Source: Pseudomonas sp. GM18 (GTDB lineage Bacteria > Pseudomonadota > Gammaproteobacteria > Pseudomonadales > Pseudomonadaceae). From it: a stretch of DNA of 62,078 nucleotides. Location of the stretch: positions 1-62,078 of the forward strand of contig NZ_AKJT01000039.1 in NCBI RefSeq assembly GCF_000282195.1, in the 5' to 3' direction. Made by a program: the position numbers and the translations under genes. Position 1 is the stretch's first letter. Each line of letters starts with the position of its first letter. This document shows, in pieces, positions 24,372-32,682 of this stretch. Under the pieces are notes generated by a model. It was not told the origin of the DNA. It ran no database searches and saw only the letters and a program-made list of their open reading frames with translations.

Positions 24372-24411
24372 GTCAGTTAAGCCGCTCCCACAGGGGGGGC
24401 GCTTAACTGAC
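24372..24411. repeat. Inverted repeat between oprH and phoP
   Basis: GTCAGTTAAGC (24372-24382) and GCTTAACTGAC (24401-24411) form a perfect 11-bp stem with an 18-nt loop. There is no T tract. It may act as an RNA stability or processing element that sets a high oprH to phoPQ ratio. Confidence 0.65.
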
Positions 24412-24444
24412 CTTTGGAGATGTTGATTTGCCCCGGAGAGCCTT

Positions 24445-25122
24445 ATGAAATTGCTGGTCGTCGAAGATGAAGCGCTGCTGCGCCATCACCTGCAAACCCG
24501 TTTGACGGACAGCGGCCACGTGGTCGAGGCCGTGGCCAACGCCATCGATGCGTTGCATCAGGCCGAGCAGTTCAACCATGACCTGGCGGTGATCGACCTC
24601 GGTCTGCCGGGCATGGGCGGGCTCGACCTGATTCGTCACCTGCGCTCCCAGGGCAAGACGTTTCCTATCCTGATCCTCACCGCACGCGGCAACTGGCAGG
24701 ACAAGGTCGAAGGCCTCGCCGCCGGCGCCGATGACTACGTGGTCAAGCCGTTCCAGTTCGAAGAGCTGGACGCCCGGCTCAATGCCTTGCTGCGCCGTTC
24801 CAGCGGTTTCACCCAGTCGACCATCGTCGCCGGTCCCTTGCTGCTGGACCTCAATCGCAAACAGGCGTCCCTCGATGACCAACCGCTGGCGCTGACCGCC
24901 TACGAATACCGGATCCTCGAATACCTGATGCGGCATCACCAGCAAGTGGTGGCCAAGGACCGCTTGATGGAGCAGCTCTACCCGGATGACGACGAGCGCG
25001 ATCCGAATGTGATCGAAGTGCTGGTCGGCCGCTTGCGCCGCAAACTCGAAGGCCCGGCCGGGTTCAAGCCGATTGATACCGTGCGTGGCCTTGGCTACCT
25101 GTTTAATGAGCGCTGCACTTGA
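24445..25122 (+). CDS. phoP: Response regulator PhoP
   Basis: The 225-residue OmpR-family regulator has receiver phospho-Asp51 in AVIDLGLPGMGG and Lys in VVKPFQFEEL. The winged-helix domain contains LTAYEYRILEYLMRHHQQVV and VRGLGYLF. CGGAGAG lies before the ATG. It lies behind oprH and its PhoP box and overlaps phoQ, so the locus is autoregulated. It controls adaptation to low Mg and cationic peptides. Confidence 0.95.
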   Translation: MKLLVVEDEALLRHHLQTRLTDSGHVVEAVANAIDALHQAEQFNHDLAVIDLGLPGMGGLDLIRHLRSQGKTFPILILTARGNWQDKVEGLAAGADDYVVKPFQFEELDARLNALLRRSSGFTQSTIVAGPLLLDLNRKQASLDDQPLALTAYEYRILEYLMRHHQQVVAKDRLMEQLYPDDDERDPNVIEVLVGRLRRKLEGPAGFKPIDTVRGLGYLFNERCT

Positions 25123-26465
25123 TTCGTTCCCTTCGTGTCCGCTTGATGCTCGCCGCCACCACCCTGGCGGTGTTGTTCATGCTGGCGTTGCTGCCGGCGA
25201 TGCAGGGCGCGTTCAGCCTGGCATTGCAGGACTCCATCGAGCAGCGCCTGGCGTCGGACGTCACCACCCTGATCTCCGCCGCCCGGGTCGATAACAATCG
25301 CTTGCAGATGCCGGCGCAGTTGCCCGATGAGCGCTTCAACCTCACCGACAGCCGTTTGCTCGGCTACATCTATGACCGCGAAGGTCACCTGGTATGGCGC
25401 TCGAAAGCCACCCAGGAAGAGAACATCAACTACAAGCCGCGTTACGACGGGCGCGGTAACGAGTTCGCGAGGATTCGCGAGGCCAATGGTGAAGAGTTTT
25501 TCGTCTATGACGTCGAGGTCAAGCTGCTCGGCGGCAAAAGCGCGGCGTTCAGCATCGTCGCGCTGCAACCGGTGCGCGAATACGAAATCACCCTCGAAGG
25601 CCTGCGGGAAAACCTCTACCTGGGCTTCGGTGCCGCGTTGCTGGTGTTGCTCGTCTTGCTCTGGGTTGGCCTGACCTGGGGCTTGCAGGCGTTGAGCCGG
25701 CTGAGCCAGGAGCTGGACCAGATCGAAAGCGGCACCCGTGAAAGCCTCAGCGAACAACACCCGCGCGAACTGCTGCGCCTGACCGGCTCGCTCAACCGTT
25801 TGCTGCACAGCGAGCGTGAACAGCGCAGCCGCTATCGCGACTCCCTCGATGACCTGGCCCACAGCCTGAAAACCCCGCTGGCGGTGTTGCAAGGGGTCAG
25901 CGAAGACATGGCGCAAAAGCCGCAAGAGCGCGAACAGGCCTGGGTGCTGCAAACCCAGATCGAACGCATGAGCCAGCAGATCAGCTATCAACTGCAACGG
26001 GCCAGCCTGCGCAAAAGCGGCCTGGTGCGTCATCAGGTGCGCCTGCGGCCGGTGCTGCAAAGCCTCTGCGACACCCTGGACAAGGTCTACCGCGACAAGC
26101 GCGTGCGGGTCGCTTTCGATCTGCCGGATCAGTGTTACGTGCCGATCGAGCAGGGCGCCTTGCTGGAAATGATGGGCAACCTGCTGGAAAACGCCTATCG
26201 CCTGTGTTTGAGCGAAGTGCGCATCAGCGTGCGCGAAACCCTCAGCGGGATTGAGCTTTGCATTGAAGACGATGGCCCCGGCGTACCACCGGACCAGCGC
26301 GCGCGGATTCTCGAGCGCGGCGAGCGGCTGGACCGCCAGCATCCGGGGCAGGGGATTGGCCTGGCGGTGGTCAAGGACATCATCGAGAGTTACAGCGCCA
26401 AGCTGACGCTGGGGGATTCGCCGATGGGCGGGGCGGCGTTCCGGATTCATTTTCCGGTGGTTTGA
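25119..26465 (+). CDS. phoQ: Sensor histidine kinase PhoQ
   Basis: The 448-residue membrane kinase has TM1 at about 10-30, a periplasmic sensor domain (about 35-165), TM2 at about 168-190, a HAMP region and HisKA with His248 in DLAHSLKTPLAVL. HATPase_c shows NLLENAYRL, DDGPGVPP and GQGIGLAVV. The start is TTG at 25119, overlapping the phoP stop (TTGA); no better start is in frame. It detects Mg and cationic peptides in the periplasm. Confidence 0.94.
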   Translation: MIRSLRVRLMLAATTLAVLFMLALLPAMQGAFSLALQDSIEQRLASDVTTLISAARVDNNRLQMPAQLPDERFNLTDSRLLGYIYDREGHLVWRSKATQEENINYKPRYDGRGNEFARIREANGEEFFVYDVEVKLLGGKSAAFSIVALQPVREYEITLEGLRENLYLGFGAALLVLLVLLWVGLTWGLQALSRLSQELDQIESGTRESLSEQHPRELLRLTGSLNRLLHSEREQRSRYRDSLDDLAHSLKTPLAVLQGVSEDMAQKPQEREQAWVLQTQIERMSQQISYQLQRASLRKSGLVRHQVRLRPVLQSLCDTLDKVYRDKRVRVAFDLPDQCYVPIEQGALLEMMGNLLENAYRLCLSEVRISVRETLSGIELCIEDDGPGVPPDQRARILERGERLDRQHPGQGIGLAVVKDIIESYSAKLTLGDSPMGGAAFRIHFPVV

Positions 26466-26688
26466 TGTAGGGGCTTGGCCGAAAAGATCGCAGCCTCGTT
26501 GCACTCGACAGCTCCTACAGGTGGACGCAAATCCCTGTAATCCCTGTAATCCCTGTAGGAGCTGTCGAGTGCAACGAGGCTGCGATCTTTTGATTTTAAA
26601 CGGTGATGTTTAACCGACACTTCCAGAAACTCACCCAACCTACACATCCTTGCGCCGCTGCCTACGACTACGCCAGAATCCGCCGGCT
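26466..26688. other. Intergenic region after phoQ
   Basis: It holds the perfect 39-bp inverted repeat (26482-26591) and a TTAAAC-ggtgat-GTTTAA inverted repeat (26596-26613) just beyond it. No gene was recognised. The structured leader begins at 26689. Confidence 0.6.
26482..26591. repeat. 39-bp perfect inverted repeat with a triplicated 9-mer in the loop
   Basis: Arms 26482-26520 and 26553-26591 are exact inverted copies containing the REP core CTCGACAGCTCCTACAG. The loop and arm edge hold three tandem copies of ATCCCTGTA (about 26531-26557). It sits 17 bp after phoQ. Confidence 0.9.
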
Positions 26689-26920
26689 AGTACGCCTGTG
26701 GCCCGGGCTATATCGTTTCCCTGTCGCTGACCAATCAGCGATCGGGTTTAGCAGCCCGGGTCATCTCTAGGCGTACAACGTTAGTCGTTCATGTTATGGC
26801 GGCTTTGCGTGGGGCACTTCGGTGCGCCGGGTTCTAGAGTCCTGGTCTGCTAACCCGCGTACAGCCGCCACCTCTTTTTCGTTTAGCAGCGATATGTAGC
26901 GGCTCCATTACTCTAGGAGC
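26689..26920 (+). ncRNA. Candidate structured cis-regulatory leader RNA of the DUF6124-like gene
   Basis: Three nested stems are exact: 26690-26697 with 26769-26776, 26702-26709 with 26753-26760, and the hairpin 26724-26730 with 26735-26741. A second domain is closed by 26797-26804 with 26863-26870 and holds a C(UUCG)G tetraloop hairpin (26814-26825) plus GGGTT/AACCC. CTGCTAACCC (26847-26856) can alternatively pair with GGGTTTAGCAG (26744-26754) or with TTTAGCAG (26882-26889). The ribosome binding site GGAGC (26916-26920) pairs with GCTCC (26902-26906). This looks like a riboregulator; the ligand is unknown. Confidence 0.6.
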
Positions 26921-26925
26921 GTCAT

Positions 26926-27285
26926 ATGTTCAAGATCACACCGAACCCACCGGAAACCGATCCAACATCCCCCTACGAATCCCTTGATTCCAAAAAGCTC
27001 CACGAAGCCGCCGACCGTGCCCTCGATCACTACCTCAAACCACCCACCCCCAAAGACACCAAGCGCAAACCCAGCACCATTTACCATGTGGGTGCGAAGG
27101 TCGATAACGAAACCCTGCTGGTCAACGCCTGCGAATCCCTGGCGTCAGCGAGCGTGATGCTCAGTGAGTTCGCCGGGTTGATGGACATGCCACATCGCAA
27201 CATGATGTTGGGGATTCAATCGGTGGTCATGCTTGGGGAGTTGGCGGTCAATCGGGTGCTGGATAACCTCGATCCGCAAGGCTAG
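26926..27285 (+). CDS. Small DUF6124/DUF3077-like protein
   Basis: The 119-residue soluble protein has a Pro-rich N-terminus with an LDSKKLHEAADRALDHYL helix and a C-terminal helical part (VNACESLASASVMLSEFAGL, LGIQSVVMLGELAVNRVL). It resembles the small pseudomonad family I know as DUF6124 (formerly DUF3077), whose function is not known. The ATG at 26926 has TAGGAG 7 nt upstream, inside a possible hairpin. The long leader is the most unusual thing about it. There is no operon partner; a REP element follows. Confidence 0.7.
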   Translation: MFKITPNPPETDPTSPYESLDSKKLHEAADRALDHYLKPPTPKDTKRKPSTIYHVGAKVDNETLLVNACESLASASVMLSEFAGLMDMPHRNMMLGIQSVVMLGELAVNRVLDNLDPQG

Positions 27286-27291
27286 CGAAGA

Positions 27292-27404
27292 TGATCGTTC
27301 CCACGCTCCGCGTGGGAATGCAGCCCGGGACGCTCCGCGTCCCTTCCAGAGCCGAACGCAGAGCGTCCGTTGAGGCATTCCCACGCAGAGCGTGGGAACG
27401 ATCA
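27292..27404. repeat. Compound REP element (GATCGTTCCCACGC class)
   Basis: Outer arms TGATCGTTCCCACGCT and AGCGTGGGAACGATCA enclose a second hairpin family (GGGACGCTCCGCGTCCC and AGAGCGTCC). It separates the DUF6124-like gene from the convergent AraC-type gene. Confidence 0.85.
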
Positions 27405-27408
27405 GTTC

Positions 27409-28407
27409 TTAAAGCTCCTGAGCCCGGTACGCCCCCGGTGTAAGACCGGTCCACTTCTTGAACGCCCGATGAAACGCCGACGGCTCGGAAAACCCGAGCT
27501 GCTCGGCAATCTGTTGCAACGACAGATCCGCCCGCCCCAGGTGATAAATCGCGATGTCCCGGCGCAGCTGATCCTTCAATTCCTGAAAACTCGTGCCTTC
27601 CTCGCGCAAATGCCGACGCAAGGTTTGCGGGCTGATGTGCAGGTGCGCCGCCACCGCTTCCAGGTCCGGCCAGCGCGCGCTGTCGCGGCTGAGCAAGCGC
27701 CGCAACTGGCTGCTCAGGCTGTCGCCTTCGTCGGGGCGCGACAGCAGGTCGGCGGGGGAGCGCTCGAGAAAGTGCTTGAGGGTCCGTTCGTCCTGCAACA
27801 GCGGCATGTTCAGGTAGCGACTGTGGAACAGCAGGCTACTCTGAGTAGTATCGAACGTCAGCGGGCAGGAAAACAGCAAGTCGTACTCGGCCCCGTGCTC
27901 GGGCCTCGGGTAGCTGAATGTGGCGTGTTCCAGACGAATGCGCTGGCCGATCAGCCAGCTGCCGAACCGATGCCAGATCACCAGCAGGCTTTCGCTGAGG
28001 AAGTGGTCCGGGTCCCACAGCGGCGAATCGTCGAGGCTCAGGCGAATCATCTCGCCTTCGCGGTTCAGCGTCAGGCGCGGCGCCCCGGGAAACAGGCTGT
28101 AAAACAACAGGCCGCGATTGAGCGCTTTCTCCAGCGTGCGGCAGTGGATCACCGCGTGGCACATCATCGCGAAGCTGCCGGGTTTGCTCGGGGCCTGCCC
28201 GAAGCCCAGGTATTCGTCGTCCAGGGCCAGCCACAATCCCTGGATCAACCGGGTGAACTGTTCAGGCGCGATTCGCGCGCGCGGTTCTTCAAGCAACTCG
28301 GGGCTGATCCCCAGTTGCTGCAGCAGGTTCGAATAGTCGTAGCCACGTCGGCGCGCGCCACCGAGGGCGGCACGGGCGAAATGGCTGGCGATGGTGCGTT
28401 CACGCAT
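27409..28407 (-). CDS. AraC-family transcriptional regulator
   Basis: The 332-residue protein has an N-terminal arabinose-binding-type domain (Arabinose_bd, about 15-200) and a C-terminal AraC HTH (about 230-330; VAAHLHISPQTLRRHLREEG, LSLQQIAEQLGFSEPSAFHRAFKKWTG split over two helix-turn-helix units). The start MRERTIASHF (ATG 28407) is chosen because the family begins there; an upstream extension runs through the palindromes. It is divergent from dctA, as PA1182 is from PA1183. Effector and targets are unknown. Confidence 0.85.
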   Translation of the reverse strand: MRERTIASHFARAALGGARRRGYDYSNLLQQLGISPELLEEPRARIAPEQFTRLIQGLWLALDDEYLGFGQAPSKPGSFAMMCHAVIHCRTLEKALNRGLLFYSLFPGAPRLTLNREGEMIRLSLDDSPLWDPDHFLSESLLVIWHRFGSWLIGQRIRLEHATFSYPRPEHGAEYDLLFSCPLTFDTTQSSLLFHSRYLNMPLLQDERTLKHFLERSPADLLSRPDEGDSLSSQLRRLLSRDSARWPDLEAVAAHLHISPQTLRRHLREEGTSFQELKDQLRRDIAIYHLGRADLSLQQIAEQLGFSEPSAFHRAFKKWTGLTPGAYRAQEL

Positions 28408-28465
28408 GAGGGCAGGTCCGTCCACTGAGCAATGGATGGTAGCGGTGCCCGTCGACGATGAACAA

Positions 28466-28520
28466 GGCGGATATCCGCCAAATTGCAGGACGAGGTCAGG
28501 CGGGTTGGCGGATATCCGCC
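28466..28520. promoter_or_regulatory. Twin GGCGGATATCCGCC palindromes
   Basis: Two exact copies of GGCGGATATCCGCC (28466-28479, 28507-28520) have a centre-to-centre distance of 41 bp, about four helical turns. They lie about 113 and 154 bp upstream of the predicted dctA start point, where a DctD-type enhancer-binding protein would sit. Confidence 0.65.
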
Positions 28521-28599
28521 ACATGGTTGTAACCGGTTGGTGACCAAAAGAAACCTGTAACCCTTGATGTCAAAAGGCTCGCAGGCTTTTTGGCGAATG

Positions 28600-28614
28600 T
28601 GGCACGGGCCTTGC
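28600..28614 (+). promoter_or_regulatory. Sigma-54 promoter of dctA
   Basis: TGGCACG-GGCC-TTGC matches the consensus exactly. The start would be near 28626. Sigma-54 plus DctBD control of dctA is established in rhizobia and pseudomonads. Confidence 0.9.
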
Positions 28615-28744
28615 GATACAACGAGCAGATGCCTGCCGTTGCGCAGCTCGACAAAACAAATCCCTCCAGTGCAGGAGGGTTCGCAATTGAAGTGTCTTGG
28701 GCAACAGATGGATGTTGTCACCGGCACTCTTGAGGAACTTTGCA

Positions 28745-30079
28745 ATGACGACTCGTCAGCCACTGTACAAATCCCTGTATTTCCAGGTGATCGTTGCCAT
28801 CGCCATCGGCATCCTGCTCGGTCACTTCTACCCGCAGACCGGTGTAGCCCTCAAGCCGTTGGGTGACGGGTTCATCAAACTGATCAAAATGATCATCGCT
28901 CCCATCATTTTCTGCACCGTGGTCAGCGGTATCGCGGGCATGCAGAACATGAAGTCGGTCGGCAAGACCGGCGGTTACGCGCTGCTGTATTTCGAAATCG
29001 TTTCGACCATCGCCTTGCTGGTCGGTCTGGTAGTGGTGAACATCGTTCAGCCGGGTAACGGCATGCACATCGACGTCACCACGCTGGATGCCTCCAAAAT
29101 CGCTACCTACGTGGCTGCCGGTGCGGATCAAAGCGTCGTTGGCTTCTTGCTGAACGTCATCCCGACCACCATCTTTGGTGCGTTCGCCACGGGCGATATC
29201 CTGCAAGTGCTGATGTTCTCGGTGATCTTCGGTTTCGCCCTGCATCGCCTGGGTGCCTACGGCAAGCCGATCCTGGACTTCATCGATCGCTTCGCCCACG
29301 TGATGTTCAACATCATCAACATGATCATGAAGCTCGCGCCGCTCGGTGCCTTCGGTGCCATGGCGTTCACCATCGGTGCTTATGGTGTTGGCTCGCTGGT
29401 GCAGCTGGGTCAACTGATGGCCTGCTTCTACATCACCTGCCTGCTGTTCATTCTGGTCGTGCTGGGCGGTATTGCTCGCGCTCACGGCTTCAGCGTGCTG
29501 AAAGTGATTCGTTACATCCGTGAAGAGCTGCTGATCGTGCTGGGTACTTCCTCTTCGGAGTCGGTACTGCCACGCATGCTGATCAAAATGGAGCGTCTGG
29601 GCGCGCAGAAATCCGTGGTAGGTCTGGTGATCCCGACCGGTTACTCGTTCAACCTCGACGGTACCGCGATCTACCTGACCATGGCAGCGGTGTTCATTGC
29701 TCAGGCAACCGACACCCACATGGACATCACTCACCAGATCACTCTGCTGGTGGTGTTGCTGCTGTCCTCCAAAGGCGCTGCTGGCGTGACCGGTAGTGGC
29801 TTCATCGTACTGGCCGCGACCTTGTCCGCTGTTGGCCACCTGCCGGTTGCCGGCCTGGCGCTGATCCTCGGTATCGACCGCTTCATGTCCGAAGCCCGTG
29901 CGCTGACCAACCTGATCGGTAACGCGGTTGCCACCATTGTTGTGGCCAAGTGGGTCAAGGAGCTGGACACCGACGTGCTGCAATCCGAGCTGGCCTCGGG
30001 CGGTCGCGGCATTGCCGACGAGCCTAAAGACGATGTTTTGGGCCACGTCGAAGGTGCAACCCCGACGAACGCCAAGTAA
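28745..30079 (+). CDS. dctA: C4-dicarboxylate:cation symporter DctA
   Basis: The 444-residue inner-membrane protein of the DAACS family has about 8 helices and re-entrant loops. Signatures are [15 protein letters not shown] (serine-rich hairpin), [16 protein letters not shown] and [18 protein letters not shown]. It takes up succinate, fumarate and malate. The ATG at 28745 has GAGGAA upstream; the longer frame from 28697 is rejected. The sigma-54 promoter upstream and the terminator downstream make it a single-gene unit. Confidence 0.95.
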   Translation: MTTRQPLYKSLYFQVIVAIAIGILLGHFYPQTGVALKPLGDGFIKLIKMIIAPIIFCTVVSGIAGMQNMKSVGKTGGYALLYFEIVSTIALLVGLVVVNIVQPGNGMHIDVTTLDASKIATYVAAGADQSVVGFLLNVIPTTIFGAFATGDILQVLMFSVIFGFALHRLGAYGKPILDFIDRFAHVMFNIINMIMKLAPLGAFGAMAFTIGAYGVGSLVQLGQLMACFYITCLLFILVVLGGIARAHGFSVLKVIRYIREELLIVLGTSSSESVLPRMLIKMERLGAQKSVVGLVIPTGYSFNLDGTAIYLTMAAVFIAQATDTHMDITHQITLLVVLLLSSKGAAGVTGSGFIVLAATLSAVGHLPVAGLALILGIDRFMSEARALTNLIGNAVATIVVAKWVKELDTDVLQSELASGGRGIADEPKDDVLGHVEGATPTNAK

Positions 30080-30093
30080 GCCTTGTTGTAATG

Positions 30094-30118
30094 AAAAACC
30101 CGCTTCGGCGGGTTTTTT
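30094..30118 (+). terminator. Terminator after dctA
   Basis: CCCGC-TTCG-GCGGG hairpin followed by T6, 20 bp after the dctA stop. Confidence 0.92.
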
Positions 30119-30222
30119 GTTGCCTGCGGTTTGAGCGCAACGGTCAGCGTAACTGGCGCATAAGGTGATTGCTGCAATGTCCGGGGCTGCCTAGGCTTTG
30201 GGGATCGCACTGGAGAACGCTC

Positions 30223-31404
30223 ATGCTCGGTCCACTGGCATCACTCAAGGTTCTGGATTTCTCGACATTGTTGCCGGGGCCGTTCGCCTCGTTGCTGTTG
30301 GCGGACATGGGCGCCGAGGTGCTGCGCATCGAATCGCCGACCCGCATGGATTTGCTGCGGGTGTTGCCGCCCCATGATCAAGGCGTGTCGGCCAGCCACG
30401 CCTACCTCAATCGCAACAAGCGCAGCCTGGCACTGGACCTCAAGCAGCCCGAGGCGCTGGAGGTGATCAAGCAATTGCTTGCGGACTACGACATTGTGCT
30501 GGAGCAGTTTCGCCCCGGCGTGATGGAGCGGTTGGGCCTGGGGTATGAAGCCTTGAAGGCGGTCAACCCGCGGCTGATTTATGTGTCGATCACCGGCTAC
30601 GGCCAGACCGGCCCCTACAAGGACCGCGCCGGCCACGACATCAACTACCTGGCGCTGGCGGGGCTTTCGAGCTACACCGGTCGCGCCGACAGCGGCCCGT
30701 TGCCGTTGGGCATGCAGGTGGCGGATGTCGCGGGCGGTTCGTTGCATGGGGTGATCGGGCTGCTGGCCGCGGTGATCGCGCGGCAACAGACCGGGCAGGG
30801 GCAGCATCTGGATGTGAGCATGACCGACTGCGCCTTCAGCCTGAACGCCATGGCCGGCGCCGGGTACCTGGCCTGTGGCGTTGAGCCGGGCAGGGAAGAC
30901 CAGATGCTTAACGGCGGCAGTTTCTACGACTACTACCGGTCGCGCGATGGCCGCTGGTTGTCGGTGGGCAGTCTGGAGCCGGGGTTCATGCAGCAACTGT
31001 GCACGACGTTGGGCCGTCCGGAACTGGCGGCCGAGGGACTGTCGCCTGACCCAGCCCGGCAACAGGCGCTCAAGGATGCGCTGAACATTGAATTCGAAAA
31101 ACACGACTTTGCCTGGTTGTGTGAGCTGTTTGCCGGGGTCGATGCGTGTGTCGAGCCGGTGTTGAGCCTGGGCGAAGCGGTCGGGCACCCGCAGTTGAAG
31201 GCGCGGGAATTGGTGACAGAGGTGCCGCGGGGCGATGGCTCGACCCAGGCGCAAATGGCCTGCCCGTTGAAGTTTTCAGCGGGGTTGCCTGAGCCGCGGC
31301 ACATTGGCGCCCGGCTGGGGCAGCATACGGATCAGGTGTTGAGGGAGCTGGGGTTTAGTGCACAGCGGATCGAGGAATTGCGTATGGCGAAAGTAGTGAG
31401 TTGA
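30223..31404 (+). CDS. CaiB/BaiF CoA-transferase family protein (alpha-methylacyl-CoA racemase-like)
   Basis: The 393-residue protein has the family start LASLKVLDFSTLLPGPFAS and NRNKRSLALDLKQPE. GQTGPYKDRAGHDINYLALAG carries the His-Asp dyad characteristic of the alpha-methylacyl-CoA racemase branch. The ATG at 30223 has GGAG about 12 nt upstream. Whether it is a racemase or a CoA transferase, and its substrate, cannot be told from sequence. No neighbouring acyl-CoA genes help. Confidence 0.85.
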   Translation: MLGPLASLKVLDFSTLLPGPFASLLLADMGAEVLRIESPTRMDLLRVLPPHDQGVSASHAYLNRNKRSLALDLKQPEALEVIKQLLADYDIVLEQFRPGVMERLGLGYEALKAVNPRLIYVSITGYGQTGPYKDRAGHDINYLALAGLSSYTGRADSGPLPLGMQVADVAGGSLHGVIGLLAAVIARQQTGQGQHLDVSMTDCAFSLNAMAGAGYLACGVEPGREDQMLNGGSFYDYYRSRDGRWLSVGSLEPGFMQQLCTTLGRPELAAEGLSPDPARQQALKDALNIEFEKHDFAWLCELFAGVDACVEPVLSLGEAVGHPQLKARELVTEVPRGDGSTQAQMACPLKFSAGLPEPRHIGARLGQHTDQVLRELGFSAQRIEELRMAKVVS

Positions 31405-31431
31405 TCGTTCCCATGCTCCGGGGAACGATCA
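31402..31431. repeat. Short REP-like hairpin
   Basis: TGATCGTTCCC/GGGAACGATCA is a perfect 11-bp inverted repeat with an 8-nt loop. It starts inside the stop codon (TGA) of the CoA-transferase gene and may act as its 3' end. Confidence 0.8.
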
Positions 31432-31436
31432 TGGGG

Positions 31437-31931
31437 TCATTCGACCCGCATCTCCCCACTGAACACCAACGTACTGCGACAACGCCGGCACAAATACCGC
31501 CGCCCCTGGCGCACCAGGCTATGGCGCTGGGCGGAAAACGGGAAATCGCTGTCGGCGCAGGGGCATTTGTAGATGTAGCGGGTCACGCTGCGGCGTTTGA
31601 CGTCATAGGTGTGGCAGCGGTTGGGCGGCAGTTCGTAGACGCCGCGCATGATCAGTTGCCACTCTTCGCCGTGGGGCTGGATGCGATCGCCGAACAGTTG
31701 ATGGGCGATCAGGTGCGCGACTTCATGCGCCACGGTCTGCTTGAGGAAATCTTCGGTGTTTTCCCGGTACAGCTGCGGGTTGAAACGCAGCAGGTTCTCG
31801 TGCAAATGCGCGACACCGGCTTTTTGCCCGCGCAGCTTGAGGCTCACCACGGGGCGTTTGAAAGGTCGTTTGAAAAAGGATTCGGCTTGCAGGAAACAGT
31901 CTTCGACGCGGGTATTGAGTTGCTCGGGCAT
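31437..31931 (-). CDS. sprT: SprT family zinc metallopeptidase
   Basis: The 164-residue protein has the zinc-binding HEVAH motif (His69, Glu70, His73) and a C-terminal zinc-ribbon-like cluster (CPCADSD, CRRCRS). Length and layout match the SprT family, which resembles the protease domain of eukaryotic Spartan. Its bacterial role is poorly known. The start is the ATG at 31931. It is convergent with the CoA-transferase gene. Confidence 0.88.
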   Translation of the reverse strand: MPEQLNTRVEDCFLQAESFFKRPFKRPVVSLKLRGQKAGVAHLHENLLRFNPQLYRENTEDFLKQTVAHEVAHLIAHQLFGDRIQPHGEEWQLIMRGVYELPPNRCHTYDVKRRSVTRYIYKCPCADSDFPFSAQRHSLVRQGRRYLCRRCRSTLVFSGEMRVE

Positions 31932-32079
31932 GCTTGATGGATCTCCAAGGATGTCGAGTATGCCGCAACCCCGAGGGCTTGCGAATCGCTCAGGTGCCGA
32001 ATGGTCGTTGCTCGCAGTAGAAGGCCGCCTTGCGGCGGCCTGTAGTGGCGGAACGTGTTTTTATGTGGGCGCCCGGTTG

Positions 32080-32682
32080 TCAGTTGGTATAGACGGGTCC
32101 CACGCCCAGGCCCCAGACAATCACGGTAAACGCCATGATGGCCACCAGCACCACCAGTCCTACGGCGAGCACCGAGCTCGAAAACAGGAAGCCCTCGTCC
32201 GATGGAATGTTCATGAAGGTCGGCAGGCCTACATACAGCAGGTACACCGTGTAACAGACAGCCGCGGTGCCGACGATCATCCCCAGCCACAAGTGCGGGT
32301 ACAGCGCCGCCAGGCCGCCGATGAACAGTGGGGTCGCGGTGTACGTGGCGAACGCGATACAGCGCGCCAGGCTCGGGCTGGCGTCATAGGTGCGGGCCAT
32401 CCAGTGAATGAAGGCGCCCATCACCGCGACACCGCCGAGCATCGCCAGGTACGACATGATGGTCATCCATAGCGCGCTTTCCATGGTCAGCATCACCGGC
32501 GCTCGATTACCGATGACCCAGCCGACTTGCGTGGTGCCGATAAACGCCGATACGGCAGGGATCGCCGCCAGAATCAGGGTGTGCGTCAGGTACATGTGGC
32601 TGATGCTTTCTTCCTCGTCGCCACGGATTTCTTTCCATTCCTGGTCAGGGTGGGTGAAGAGCCCCACTACGTGATGGATCAT
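32080..32682 (-). CDS. YIP1 family inner-membrane protein
   Basis: The 200-residue protein has five or so hydrophobic helices (about 35-60, 75-100, 115-135, 145-165, 175-198) and the family start MIHHVVGLFTHPDQEWKEI. GAGGAG precedes the ATG at 32682. The YIP1 domain is widespread in proteobacteria; function unknown. The 6-bp inverted repeat TGCGAC-cttat-GTCGCA at 32771-32787 lies in its upstream region. Confidence 0.8.
   Translation of the reverse strand: MIHHVVGLFTHPDQEWKEIRGDEEESISHMYLTHTLILAAIPAVSAFIGTTQVGWVIGNRAPVMLTMESALWMTIMSYLAMLGGVAVMGAFIHWMARTYDASPSLARCIAFATYTATPLFIGGLAALYPHLWLGMIVGTAAVCYTVYLLYVGLPTFMNIPSDEGFLFSSSVLAVGLVVLVAIMAFTVIVWGLGVGPVYTN

Larger units (their letters stand above)
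28408..28744. other. 337-bp AraC/dctA intergenic control region
   Basis: It contains two identical 14-bp palindromes (28466-28479 and 28507-28520) and a consensus sigma-54 promoter (28600-28614) driving dctA. No coding gene was recognised. Confidence 0.75.

Noticed and set aside
25095..26504. 469-codon minus-strand frame opposite phoQ
   Set aside because: Shadow of phoQ, Gln/Ala/Arg-rich with no motif.
27292..27404. Possible CRISPR-like repeat cluster
   Set aside because: The repeats are inverted and nested, with no regular spacers; they fit REP elements.
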